Below are positions 50,144 through 63,200 of a DNA stretch of 64,000 nucleotides, piece by piece (positions within the stretch are counted from its first letter, which is position 1; each line of letters starts with the position of its first letter). Location: the NCBI GenBank assembly GCA_027886175.1, contig JAJNNQ010000137.1:7134001-7198000 (forward strand). The letters are read 5' to 3'. The translations under genes were made by a program, and so were the position numbers. The notes beneath the pieces were generated by a model, which was not told the DNA's origin, searched no databases, and saw only the letters and a program-made list of their open reading frames with translations. This stretch comes from Phylloscopus collybita (Eukaryota > Chordata > Aves > Passeriformes > Phylloscopidae).

Positions 50144-53100
50144 TACATCTTATTTTAAATAAACTTACTATGCATATATACATACTAATTTTGAAAGATG
50201 AGTTTCTAATTTTTAGGAAATAAATAAGTTGGAAAATTAATGTTCTCGTATTGATGTATGTATTACTTCTAGGAATTCATTATGTTTATGAAACAGATTC
50301 TCCTGTTCAAGGTACAGATCAATCATGGACAAAGCCACCTTTCCCAAATGTGCACAGCAATGTATCTCAGGTCTCACTTGGAGGATTATCTCAGGGATAT
50401 GCAGTGCAGGCAAATTAATCATAGTGCTTGTTCAACCTCCAAAGTTGGCCAAGTTAACAAAACAAGTTAACAAGTGATTACAAAAAAAAAATTTTTGTAT
50501 GGGGGCAATCGTGGTAAACAGGACTAGTCACTGACCTACTCCTGGAAGCAGAAAGATCTGATTTTCCCCTCACACATTCCTTCTGCAACAACAAACCCCT
50601 GGTTATTTAAGATGAGAAGGGAATATGCCAAACCAGTGAAAGGTAGTTCATGCTAACACCATTGCATCCACACAAATATTCCAGTGGATTCATAATAAAA
50701 TGTTCTTCTTCAAAGACATCTATATCAATATGTACTGACAGTGCCTAACACAAGTTCCTGTGAAAATTTTTCAGTGGTTGTGCACTGGCATATTCTAATT
50801 TCATTTACAGGTGAAATTTTTCAGCACCACTTTCTTGAACTGTAGAAAACTTGCCTTACACAGAATTAATACTTTCAGTAACAAAACACCTCTTTATTTT
50901 CTCCTTTTGGTACATGATTCGAAGCTCTTCCATCTTTCACGTGGTATATTTCCAGCTGTCAAAGCAGCTCTTTGGAAAAAGTCCATTTTCTGGTGGGGTT
51001 TGGCATGTGGCCTCAGCAGGCAGCAGCAGCAGCAGGTGAACCCTCAGCGAGGCACAGCAGGAAGCAGATCACTCACAGCCTGAGGTAGTGCCTGACACAG
51101 ACCCTGTTAGCAAGCATGCTCCTCCCTTCTGCTGGGAACTTTATTGAAGCATTTTGGTTTTAACAGCACATAATTTGCTAACACAGTTGTGTCTCTTTGA
51201 AACTGCACTCGGAGTTTCTCCCGTGGCATCTTCACTGCAAGGAGTCCATCCTCCAACAGCTTCCAAACCTCCACTCAGGTGACAACTACAGTCAACTTCC
51301 ATCATGTTGTTCTTTAAATCTTGTTTTACCGTGTACCCTCTTTACTTTGACCTTCAAGCCAACCAGGATCATGTGACTGACTGAACCATGTGACAAGCCT
51401 GAATTTACTCAGTCTGGGATTTTCAAGGGAAAGGGATGAACGCCTGTGTCGAGCAGGGTCTCTGTCAGCCTCAGCCTGCAGGCACTGCTAAGCCTGCTAA
51501 GTGGTGTGAAGATATGATTGTGACAATAATAGCACTGCTGAATCTCTATTGAACTAAGGTGTTCTGCTACACTTTTGACCCCTGCACATTTATACACCTC
51601 GTCCTGGCTCCTGAAACCTTTTCAAAAGGGTTGTTTGTTGCTGCAGTGTCCTTGATGTGCACTTCTGGAGGCTGAGCCAGCGGGCGCTGCAGTGCTTGAC
51701 AATCTTTAAATGCTTCAATGCTCTTGAATACCTGATATATTTTCTAGCCTTCCTTCGTTTTTAAGCATCTTTGAAAACAGTAAGACATACCCAACAGCAG
51801 TTCTCAGGCACTTAGTGGCCACTGCTTCACATCAAGTTGGCAGCATTTGTTTGCCAAATGACAAACACAGCCCGGGTCAGGTAAGCTCTGGGTCTCCACG
51901 TAACAAATCTGGAGACGAGCAGAGTTGGTTTTTTCTCTCCCTTGTAAAGCTGCTGCTGGCATTGCTATGGAAAGCAACAATGTTATTCCACACTACAGCT
52001 TTGTCTTGTCAAGAATGGCAAAGGTGTTTTCACCTATTGTATGTCAAGATGTCTGAGATCCACTTACTGCTTGGCCTACATCTTTTCAAAGAGTCTTCCT
52101 AGAATAAAAAATTCTCTCTCATCTCTTTGATCACTACTTTGATCACTTCTTTCATCTCTTAAACAAAGTGACCCATGCTTTCTGATGTTCAGCTGGACTA
52201 ATGAAGCATTTTTAATGATTGTCATTGTCTTTACACATCTCAGGATCACTGAGTGCACTGTTAAAGAATATTTCTTCTCACCTTGACCTCTACAGATGTC
52301 TATGATGTTTATAGCTACCTTTAACTTTTGCTGTAGTATCTAAGATGAGGAGGTTCATGGTGTTCATAGAGATGAAACACCATTCTGGAGTGCTGTGAGG
52401 TGCTCTCATTTTATTCACAACATGTTGCCCATAAATCCTGTATTATATCTTTATCAAGAAATAGATTTAGAATTGATTGGTCAGAGCAAAGAGGGAATTC
52501 TAGGCAATAGGAATAACAGATAAATGTAAACTAAACTGTATTTTCCACTGTATACCAAGTAATCACCACTATTTTCTCTCTCCTTTATATTGCTTTTAAA
52601 GTGGAAACTGTGACTTCGTACTATTATTTGGAATGTTCCTGCTTGTGAAGGCACTGGGACCAGAGGCTCATTCTGCTGGATTCTGTGTGCACACAATTGT
52701 TTTTTTTTTCTGGTGTAAGTGTTTATTTAATCTTTGGTGATGGAAAGCAATGCACCACTGACAGTATACAATATACAACACAAATACAGGTAAAAATGCA
52801 GATATTATATTATGCATATCATACAGAATCAAGCCATATCACATGAAATGCAGTCGTTTCCACGACTGAGAGGATGATTCATAAGCACTGCCTTGATGAT
52901 CCTATGCTGATGCATACAGAATAAGCACTTATCTTTTTTCTCCAGTGACAATATATAGAAGCATTATAAAAATCACAGCCTCAGCCTTCTGTCTTTGAAA
53001 CATTTAATTCAACAGTTGCCAATGCTAACCTCATTAATTCCAAAGCATTACTTAAAGCATGCATGTTAAACAAATTCACTTAACTTTACTGGAATAATCT

Positions 53101-56100
53101 AAAAATATGGACATACTCAATTATTTCAGCTCATTTAATCAGAAATACCTTTTAAAGCCAGTAGCTTATATTTTATAGAAATTTGCTTCCTATAAATATT
53201 TTCATAACTTCACTTTCTGTATTTGCACTTTTGTTTTTTAGCAGTACCATTCAATGGCTTTTCTGTTTATAATATGGATTCTGTTTTTACTAAGCAATTT
53301 TATATATTCAGAATTCACTAAAGAACATGTCAAAGGATTGTGCTATAAAGAAAAAACTAGTTGAATTTTCAGAAAGAAATATTTGCCATTTGAAAATATA
53401 ATGTCATTGAAACTAAGGAATTATTATTAAGATTATATTAACCAAGAAATTACAGTTCTGAAAGTGTAAAATAATGCTCCTTTAATATATTAGCTATATC
53501 ACACATATCACCTTTTTAATGTAATATTCAATGTCATTGAAATCAGAACAGAGTCGCACTTTTGAAATGACATCTTGAAATTACAGTTTTCCTTTTTTTG
53601 ACTTGAAAATTTTAAGGAGAAAAAAGAGTTGTGTGACTTCTAATGTAGAGCTTTTTGGGATTTTTTTTTTTTTCATTATTGACTCAGATTTAGACTAAAA
53701 AAGAATTTCAAAGTTTTATCATACCCCAAGTGATAAAGCAGCAATATCAGTGAGTGATCATGTACAAAATTTCTCAATGAAGCAGTTGTGTCACTCTGCA
53801 GCAAAGAGGTTCCCAACTGGTGCCTCTTTAATGAGTTAAGGCAACATCAAAAGGAAGGCACAGCCCATGGTGAAGTTAATAAACCTTGGTGGAAGATTGC
53901 AGTGCAACTAAAGGCAATTCTACAGATTCAAGGGGGTTGCCGTGGGGCTGTGGAGGTGCAGCTCTACCAATCTCTGATGATTTATGGGAGACACGAGAAT
54001 GAGATGCTAAAGGGTCAGGAGGGATGTGGGGCAGTAATAGCAGCTTTGGGTGGAGTGAAAGGGGTAGGAAAAAACCAAAAGTACAGAAACACCCCCTAAT
54101 CTGTTTCAGTGAAGACTGAGGGTCATGGCTCTCTAGGAGTAAACTAATTTATAGTAAAGGCCATATCTGCTGCATTGGGATATACATTTTTAATGAAAAT
54201 ACCAGGGATTGGTGAATGCTTATGAATGAATAACTGTGCATGAAGACCATCAGTATTGCTGTAACAAACAGATAATGCCCAGAGTTCAAAGCTATTAATA
54301 TTCTAATTAGTGTTGTCTGATATCAACATTCTATAGTGTTCCTAACTATGCAATCAACCATGTATTGTCTTAAAAACCACGTGGTCAAAAGAGATTTTCA
54401 TACTAGTGCACCTTTAATTTAGGAAGAATGTTTTTCCCTGTCAGTAATCCTTTTAGTCACAGATGTTTAGCTTGGTGAAATGAAATAGTTCCCAGTATGC
54501 TGAAAGTCTGTGTATGATTAAATGTAATCACTTTTTAATTAACTGGAATTTTCAATATCTTGCAAGTACTCTTTATGAAGTTTTATTCAAATGAGGGCAT
54601 GGTTTACTTTAGTTTTTAAAGTTTGGAGCTCAGAGAAAAGGCAATGGAAGTGACAGTACAGATAAAATGAAGCTTAGTATAAAAAGAATGATGCATAAAA
54701 TCTGCTTAAAGGTTGTGTAGGGTGTATGCCCAGAAATGGACCTTGAGCAAGACCTTAATTGTGTATTAGTCTGATATAAACACCTGTACAGCTGTTCATA
54801 TGTTGAAATATCTTAACTGTTGTGTTGTTATTGATTATTGTGGTTAAAACTGTAATTGAGTGAATGTGTAGAGCATTTTGATCCTGCTTGGCAGTGGCAC
54901 AGAGAGCTCCACCTGTGATACCTCCCCAGGTGGACTGGCTGCCCTCCCCCAGAAAGTATCTCAGGTGCTGTGCTTCAGCAATGCACTACAGAAGTCTCCA
55001 GGGCATCATGAGCCAGATAAAAACTTTCAAAGCCTCATGAAGCACAGTACTGCTTTATTATAAATTTACCTTCCTGGATCAACGGGAAGACAAATAGATG
55101 ATCATTATAAACCAGAGCAGAAAACCTACTATTATTTCCTTTGAAAAGATCAAAGCTGAATGTTTTCCATCCAAAAATGCATAAAAATTTCTTTTAATAA
55201 TAACCAAGGATTTTATTCTACCAAACTGAAAAATTTCAATTATATAAAGGACAAACCTGTCATTTCAGTAAATACGTACTATGAAGTACAGCTTTAATAT
55301 AATATAAATGTTATAAATACTATATAAAAAGCAATATTATAAAATCATTGAATATAATGCTAAATGAAAACTAAAATTATAAATGCATTTCATCTCATTA
55401 AAAGTGATATTTAAAATATATTTTAGGAAGTGAAAGGAAAAAAACCAATTTGATTTGGAATTTTTGACACAAACTTAATTAAAATCTATTAAATATTCTG
55501 TTTTCAATTGAATTTGTCTCCTGAATAATCATCTCTATGTAGCTCTCTTCTTTCAAACAAGCATTATGTTGAACATGCATGAATTCAACTTAAATATATT
55601 CCTATTTTTTTGCTCTAGTGGTTTTTAATGCTATTCTGCTGATGTCTGAGTGGCCATTTAAAATGCCACCCAACCACCATTCCCTCTGAGGAGAATTCTC
55701 AATCTATTGTACAATCAAATGGAGCAGGAAAGTCTCAGTCTAATTCTTGATGCAGATAAGATGAGACAGATGTATTTCAAGGGTTGGAAATGTATCTGAG
55801 AGATGCATCTAAACAATAAAAACCAATTTACTTGATTCAGGCCCAGGCCAAACTTCTCTGATTGCACAGGTCCAGAAGGAAGACTGCAGTCAGCTTTTTG
55901 GCTTAGGGTAAAAGAAAAGCACAGCTTGGGAAGTAAAGATTACATGGTCCTTTCAATGCCCCTGATTTGTTTGAGCTGGCTGTCAGCCCTCTGGTCACAG
56001 GGTGGGTGTTTTACCCTCAAGAGTATTGGGTGAAAGGAGGTAAATCATCCTTTTTGCCACATTTTGCCAAGATTTGTGAGGTGCTTCTGCTGAACAGCAG

Positions 56101-56127
56101 TGGCACTGCCTGCACCTGGAGTGAAGG

Positions 56128-56168
56128 TGGAGTGGCACAGCTCCTCCTATGCTGGAGTGGCACAGCTC
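56128..56168 (+). repeat. Two-copy direct repeat (25-bp period)
   Basis: TGGAGTGGCACAGCTC occurs at 56128-56143 and again at 56153-56168, separated by 9 bp. A local tandem duplication. Confidence 0.85.
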
Positions 56169-58468
56169 AGGGGAGTATGGGATAGCAGATGTGCAATAAT
56201 TAAGTGTGGAAATACTTCTGTCTCTGAGAAGAATTCTAGCAAACTAAAGGATGCCCAAGTTGTCTCTCTGCCCCCCATCTACATGGTGACCTTCTCTGAG
56301 GGAAGGTGTTTCTCTGCACCCAGCAAGGTGAAAGAAGAAACCATGGTGAGGAGGAAGCTCTTTCTGTCCTTCCCACAGACTGGCAGCAACATGGATTTTT
56401 GTGTTGGCAGCGTGAGACTGTGTGATGGTCACCAAGTGGGACTGCAACCAGCAAGCGTCCGGTGGCAGGAGCTGGGAAGGGGCGGCATTGGAACAAGTAA
56501 AAAGCAAAGGAGTTTCCTTCCTTAGGAAGAGAAGAGAGAAGTTGGCTTGATTTAAAAAGGCCCAGCTTCTAAGCTCTAATTAAAACTTCGAATGGAGGGG
56601 AAGGGGAGGATGAAGGGAATGTGATTGCAGCACTTTCTTCTGCAAAAACTGCAGAGTCCAGGGGTCCCATTCATCTCCAGGAGGACATTCTGCCCTCACA
56701 AAACCAGCCCAGCCTGGCACCAGCCTGCAGAGCCCCAGCTGCTCGTTAGAGCCAGGCACAAGTGCTCAAAGGACGTGTGAGCCAGATGAAAGGGACATTG
56801 GCAGAGCTGACAGGAAGTAGCTGGCACTTGTGGCTGAACCAGTGTGGGGCTTTCATGAAGAGCAGAGCTGCTTCTCATCTCTCCGATGCTCTCTAAGGCC
56901 TCATTCCCAAGATCACCACTCACACTGTTCACTGAAGTTGAGGAGTGGGTTTTCTTCCAAAAAGGGGTCAGGGTGGGGAAGCTGCAAGACTGAAATCTAT
57001 TTTCAAAATGTGTGAGAGATCTGCTTCACAGTATGGACACTGTCACTAAGCCTGGCAGCCTGTGGCTTGGAGTGTGGAGCAGGTTTGAACACACATGTAC
57101 ACAGCCTGCGTGAAGCAGAGACAGCTATTTACTGCTGGTGAATCTACAGAAAAAACAGTGCTCAGAAAGCACCAAGGCCAAGTGAGGCACAGGGTGGGCT
57201 GCCAGGCACACACTGAGAGAAAAATAATGGAGAAAATATGTGGGAAATGACAGCCACTGCTATGGCATGTGAAGAAGGGGTGTTAAATTTGCAGGGGGTA
57301 TAGGTTAATGTAGAGGAATCCCAAATGCAGGCTGGATATACATTTCCATTTTTCCCATAAAAATATTTTCACTTCCCATTTAGGCCTGAAGGCAGAAGCT
57401 GTGGGTCACCTCCAGTCAGATTGTGTCCAAACCCCACATCTATATGTAAGGATATTTTCCACTGTGTAATAGCAGTCTGACCTGTGCTACGTGTGCAGCA
57501 GGTGTGAGCCTGTCTGTCTCCACTTGGGGCAAAGCTGCTGCTTGCCAGTGATACAGGCAATTAAGGGTTTGGATGCGAGCACAAGCTCAAGCCTGCAGCT
57601 CCCTGGCAGCATAGACATAGTCTGAATTTCCTTTCCTCAGGGACATTATGTCCTACCTTGCATAAATATATAGCTATTCTTGCTGTGTACTTCTCCCCAT
57701 TGCCACTAAGAGTATTTCGACATCAATAGGGTTCTATACTTTTAAATGAATGCATCATTATGTACTGTCATAGCTCTGGGAGCACAGACTTTTCTCCATC
57801 AACATATTTTTCAAAAAGGTTTTTATGCTGCTAAAAGAAAAACTGTCTTAAAAATCTTTCTTTCTCCCTCAAAATACTTCAGTTTAAAATATTGCCATTA
57901 ATATTAATAATAATATTCTAAGAAGTATTCTTGCTTTTTCTAAAGTGACAATTGAAAGCACTGCTGAAAGATTTTTATTTTCTTTCAGAGTTGTCTTGCT
58001 CAGATCGTGTAACTGGCAGGAGAGAGTGCCTATGGGGAAAGCAGGAGAGGAAAGACCAGAGTCACTAATACGGAGTATTTTAATACAGAATCCAAATGAG
58101 TGCTGCAGCCTTTGTTTGGACAATAAAGGAACAACTGATGTAGTGATAACACACTGTAAAAAATAGCCAATGTTTTGATACAATAATGCTCCCATTGCTC
58201 TAGGGATTTTTGCGCAGTTATTTAGTTGTGTAAATCATGTGTATATACATATAAATAAAACCAAGCTTCATGCCAAATCTTCAGGCAATTTTTACAGCCA
58301 TTAGCAAGGCAAACATCAAGTACAAGAAGTTTCTTAAACAGAAAAAAAAATCAGGAAAAAAGAAGTCCTTTTACAAGCTTAAACTACTCAGATAATGCAT
58401 CTTCTATCTGCAGGCACACAAACATACTGGAAGACAAAGCCTGTCCTGAACAGCTAACAATAAATCTA

Positions 58469-58860
58469 GAATCAGAGAAAATCTGGGCTTTAAGGGATCC
58501 TCTTACAACCTGCACTGAAGCAGCACCAAATTATTCGTAGTGCCCTGCATCTTAAACATCCTTGAAAACCTTCAGTGCAGCAGCTCCTCAAGCCTGTTCC
58601 AGTATTTCATACATTTTGGGAATGCTGTCGTATAACATTCATCTTTAAATTGGCACATTTTTCATAAAACTTCTTATTCTATCCCAAGGACTGAGGGAAA
58701 TAATGAACCACTGAGTTCTTTAGTACAAATTGTGCGTACAGCAAGACTGATAATTGCATTTGTCAGTCTTGCCTTTTCAGATTGAGAGCAGCTCATTCAG
58801 CTTAATCTTGTTATTCTTGTACTGTTCCCTGTTTGTCTTAAACCAACACTAAAGCTGATA
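58469..58860 (-). mobile_element. Ancient CR1 LINE 3' region
   Basis: The plus strand follows the reverse complement of an old CR1 3' end: 'atcagagaaaatctgggctt' for the tail, 'ctgcactgaagcagcaccaa', 'ccttgaaaaccttcagtgca', 'caagcctgttccagtatttc', 'cttcttattctatcccaagg' and 'gtcagtcttgccttttcaga'. Divergence is strong and no frame survives. It resembles CR1 types abundant in turtles and crocodilians, so the insertion probably predates modern birds. Confidence 0.72.
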
Positions 58861-58911
58861 TACAGTCTAGATAAAGCCTTGTGATGGTCAAACAGCATTG
58901 AACCATGAAGC

Positions 58912-58932
58912 AAAAAAAAAAAAAAAAAAAAA
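58912..58932 (+). repeat. A21 homopolymer
   Basis: Twenty-one consecutive A residues, followed by GAAAGG. Possibly a retroposon tail. Confidence 0.95.
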
Positions 58933-59252
58933 GAAAGGCTTGCTCTGTCAACCTCATCATACACACAGCCAGCTGAAAGCTGGTTTGCCTTTCTATTGAT
59001 CAGAGACTTTTATAGAGATCAGGGCTGTTCCTGCCCTCCATGGTGAGTTAGCACCACTGAGGACCTAGACATTGCTACCCTTATTTACACAATGTGAGAA
59101 TCTGCCCTGAAAATCTCTTCTGAGTTGTTTTAGATTTCTGTTTTCTAGAAGAAAGGGTACTACAGATCTTGCTGTAATTAAGCTCTGCATACTGCATCTT
59201 CCACCCAAATGTTTTCATTTTTAATAACCCTTTTTTTTCTTCTTTTTATACT

Positions 59253-59254
<2 letters not shown>

Positions 59255-59283
<29 letters not shown>
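59255..59283 (+). repeat. T29 homopolymer
   Basis: Twenty-nine consecutive T residues preceded by further T-rich sequence from 59230. The longest homopolymer in the window; its exact length is prone to sequencing error. Confidence 0.95.
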
Positions 59284-59285
<2 letters not shown>

Positions 59286-59714
59286 ACTCTGCAGCAGCTC
59301 AAGATTCAATGGTGCTGGAACAGGGGAGGCTTTGTAAACTGAATCAATAATGCTTAAAATTTAATTAAGCTGTTGCATCTGAAGAACTGACTCCAAAGAG
59401 TGTATGTGATCCATCACGATAGAGCCAGCGCTGTTTCAACTACAGCAATATAAAAATGCCCATCTTTTCATTGTAAACCTTTGGCAACATGATATTTTTC
59501 TGCAGAGAGACAGAAGAAAAGAACAAAGTACAGCCAGGAACTCCCTGCAGTTTACTTTGAAATGTTCACCACACTTTGACCTTCATAGCTTTGCATCCCC
59601 TTAAGCCCTACAAACCATGCATGGATTTCTGATCCCTGAATGTTTGATTTTCCCAAGGTGTTTGGCTGTCCTTGCAGAGAATTATCACTGGAAAGGAGAG
59701 CAGGAAGAGCATGA

Positions 59715-60263
59715 GTCAGGGCAATCCCAAGCACAAATACAGGCTGTGAGAATGGATTGAGAACGAGATTTGAGGATGTTTGTTGATGAGCTCAGCATGG
59801 CCCAGCAATGTCTGCCTGTGACCCAGAAAGCCAACTCCATCCTGGGCTCCACACAAGAAGGGTGGCCAGCAGGTCAAGGGAGGGGATTCTCCCCCTGCAC
59901 TCTGTGCTTGTGTCCCTGCCTGGAGTGCTGTGTCCAGCTCTGGAACCCTCACCATAACAAGGATGTGGATCTCCTGGACTGAGTCCAGAGGAGGGACTCA
60001 TGGTAAAGATGCTCCGAAGGGCATTAGACTGAAAGAGGATATGCTTAGAATAGGTGTTAGGAAGCAATTCTTTCCTATGAGGGTGTGAAGCACTGGAACA
60101 GGCTGTCCATACGTGGATGTCCATCCCTGGAAGTGTTCAAGGCCAATTTGGATGAGGTTTTGAGCAGGTTGATCAAGTGTGTGGCATCCTTGCCCATGGT
60201 GGGGGGTTGAATTAAAAGATCTTACAGGTCCCATCCAACCCACACTATTCTGTGATTCTCTGA
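59715..60263 (+). mobile_element. CR1 LINE 3' fragment, sense, internally deleted
   Basis: It begins in the distal ORF2 region ('cacaaatacaggctgtgaga', 'gaggatgtttgttgatgagc', 'tcagcatggcccagcaatgt', 'gtgacccagaaagcc'). It passes through 'gaagggtggccagcaggtca' and 'gagtgctgtgtccagctctg', then jumps after 'gagtccagaggaggg' to 'taggtgttaggaagcaattc'. It ends in 'caggtcccatccaaccca' and 'ctattctgtgattctctgaa'. About 550 bp remain. The segment carrying the usual 'gaggaaaggctgag..ctggagaag' part is missing, an internal deletion. Frames crossing it, including 154 codons on the opposite strand, are repeat-derived. Confidence 0.9.
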
Positions 60264-63200
60264 ATTGTTTGGGGTATAATTTTTGTACCTCACTTGTAAA
60301 GGGAAAAGAAATATTCCAGCTTATAAACCCTGAGCAAAGGTGGCTTCTTGAGAAATTGCAAATGCCTCTAACACTTTGGAAGTGTGCTTGGAGCTTCACA
60401 AAACATTCACAACTAGCTCTTGGGGCTTTGCAAGCAGATTCCTCAGAGCCTGACACATCCATTAAACTAGAAATTGTAAGGAGACATTCAAGCTTTTAAA
60501 TAAATTTAATCTTATCTTAAAATATATGTCCTAAATCACCACACAGTTGAACATTTTACCTGTCTTTTCATTCTGAACTTCTTTCACGGCTCTTATTCCA
60601 ATTAAGTGTAACAAAGAAAAAGAAAAAAAGAAAAGGAAAAAAAAGAAGGACTTCATGCTTTTGTACATAATGAATGAACAGATTTATACAATTCTAAAAT
60701 ATGAAAATGGAAGTTTATTATGTTGTATAATGATAATAATAATATTATATGAATGTATGAGAAATTTCCTAGAGAGATATTTGAAAAGAACTCAGAACAT
60801 GACTTTTTCACAGCTCTTTCAATGCTTTATTTTTATGTCTTCCAAAATGATTCTTTTTTAACATGTTCTGCATTTCTCCACATTGTGCTTACTCTGCCTC
60901 ACCCTGTGTTAGCTCCACTGCATTTTATAAGAGCTGGAGGAGAAGAGACAGCTGATTATGGCAGAGTCAGCTGGTGATGTTGACAAGCTCCTTGATACAC
61001 TAAAAAGCCAGGGAAAAACGGGTCATGCTGTAAACATCAAAGTTAATTCTCACCAGAGGCTTGTGGGAATATGCAGGTCACATCACAGAATGTTTATACT
61101 AAATATCCTACAGCAGTAATATCTCCTCCACCTGGGCATAATTCCTGCCTCTAACATGGAATGGTGACAAAGATCCCTCCTACCACCTCCCAGTCACTCC
61201 CTGATGCAGGAATGCTGCCCTGAAAAGTTTACAAAAGGACCATAATATACATTCCTTCCTTAAGCTTCTACAAAAATAAAGAAAATATCGGAAGTTTTTT
61301 TACTGAAGTCCACAGAAATATAGCCACAGTTGCAGGAGCTGACATGGCACCTTAAAAGCTGGATAGGAGCCTTACCAAGCTGCATTACTAAGTTACTGAC
61401 TAGATTCAAGCAAAGCAGTATTTTTCAATTTATAGACACATAAATTTCATGAAACAGAGTTGTGTTCCAAAAGTACTTTGGGTCTGTTTTTCCAATATTA
61501 TTTATTTTTAAGGGAGTAATTCAAGAATTTTTTTGTCATATTTTCAAGATTTGAACATTTTTCCAGTCCACAGAACATAAAAACTACCACTGCTTCAAAA
61601 GTTGCTCATAAACTCATATTTTTTAAAAAAATACAGGTTTCAATGCTGCAATAAGAGGTACTATTTCAAAAAATTTTGAAGTATTTTTCCATTGACTTTT
61701 AGCAAGATAAAATTTCTACATAAGCAGCTAGAAATGAAAAGTAGTTATCTACTCAGTTTTTGTAAGGTGCTCTGGGAAGGACTATCTTTTAGAGGATATG
61801 GGATTTTTAGTGCAGAGGGAAAAATCTCAGAAAATTCCCCTACTAATACTTCTGAGATGATTTATTTTCTGATGTATATTTGTAAAAGATACTGCAGAAT
61901 GGGTTGGATCAGGGAACTAATTGGACTGGGGCTCGGTCTATGCTTTATCTATTTTATTTTCCAGCAATTTCTCTGCATAAAAGACCCTAATCAGACATTG
62001 CTTGCATTCCTAATGACCTTCAAAAAAGAGGAATGTGCTTACCTAGGAGTAAAACATGGACTAAAGGACAGGAAGAAATAGGGTCATAGTTCTGGCTCTT
62101 AACACCTGTTGGCTCCCCAGTAGCCATCAGTATACTGATGTGGGTTTCTTCTGTGAAAGCAACAGCATCAGAAAACTAGTAATTGTTTGGGGCATAAAGT
62201 GGACTACTGTTTCCAAATTTTGTAGCATTTGAAAAAACTAATTCAGGGTCTAAATTTATAGTGCTTTTTCCTACCGTACCTCCACACATTTGAACAGTTG
62301 CCAGCATTTTCTGATCTGGCTTTTACAGGTTGTTTCACAGATCTGCATACTCAGCTCAAGTTATTTAGCTCTATTTACAAGCAATTTGAACAAGCATTTT
62401 GTTTCTTCTACTTCATAAAATATCCATCAAGCTTAGATATGCACTCCTGACCACCTCCTCCCCTGAGGCTTTTTTTCAGACTTACTCCATGGCCTCCTTC
62501 CTGTCCCTAGTCTCTTATTTCCACTCTCCCAGTTGTTTCCAGCTGACACATTATCTGTTCCAGAAGCCATGAGCTGTAGGTTATTTCTACAGAGCAACAA
62601 TAGATAGCCCTGGGTTTACCAAGCCACCACAGTCAGTGACTCCAACACATTTCTTTGGCTCTTCCTGCTTGGTTTTCCTACCTCCCTCTCCAAAGGCTTT
62701 CCCTCCAGAATCTGCCTTATTAGGCTGAGGGACAAAACCCACACTAATGGACTCAGGCCCGTGAGGAATGCAAAATCCTTGGCATGCCCTAGTGTCAGTC
62801 AAAGGCAAGGGAGGGCTGCTGGATACAAATCCTGTATGTTAGCAGAAACAGACAAAAGCCTCAGAAATACTCTCAGTTCTCCAGAAGACTTTATATGATA
62901 GATGACAATTCAAAACAGACCTATTCTAGTATGTTATTAGGATATAGACACTGGGCACTTGCTCTGGGAAGATGAGTTATGCAACCTTGCAATTCTGCAG
63001 TCATCTGCTTTCAAACCACATCATATTTGATAAATTCAATAAGAATTCATAAGGAATTTGAGGCTTCCATCAGATCATCTAGAAGAAATAAAAAGAAACA
63101 ATCACAACTTATAACTGAATACATTTTTTTACTCTAAACAGTAATTTTTCTGATACTAGGTTTTCTTCTAATTAAAAAGGGCCTCCAGAAACTGTTCTGA

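Larger units (their letters stand above)
47976..58468. other. Long non-genic stretch
   Basis: About 10.5 kb with no recognised gene or transposon. Contents include a TA-rich tract at 49772-49815, a perfect 20-bp AT palindrome at 49580-49599, a SOX/octamer-like pair at 50107-50143, strongly AT-rich DNA at about 55140-55500 and a slightly GC-richer interval at 56000-57600. Open frames at 53788-54099 (+) and 56100-56525 (+) lack recognisable domains. Confidence 0.5.
58861..59714. other. Non-genic stretch between two CR1 copies
   Basis: No gene recognised. It holds a 21-base A run at 58912-58932 and a 29-base T run at 59255-59283, about 320 bp apart and in inverted relation. Confidence 0.6.

Noticed and set aside
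51677..51693. CTCF-like sequence CCAGCGGGCGCTGCAG
   Set aside because: It lacks about three central bases of the usual CCAGCAGGGGGCGCT core, so the match is incomplete.
53788..54099. 103-codon plus-strand open frame
   Set aside because: No recognisable protein similarity and no supporting gene structure.
56100..56525. 141-codon plus-strand open frame
   Set aside because: No recognised domain, splice context or conservation evidence; the GC-richer composition here lowers stop-codon frequency.
59998..60462. 154-codon minus-strand open frame
   Set aside because: It largely overlaps the reverse strand of the CR1 copy at 59715-60263; its translation is repeat-derived.
61692..62081. 129-codon plus-strand open frame with a hydrophobic segment
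   Set aside because: The hydrophobic patch arises in T-rich DNA; no family signature or neighbouring exon was recognised.
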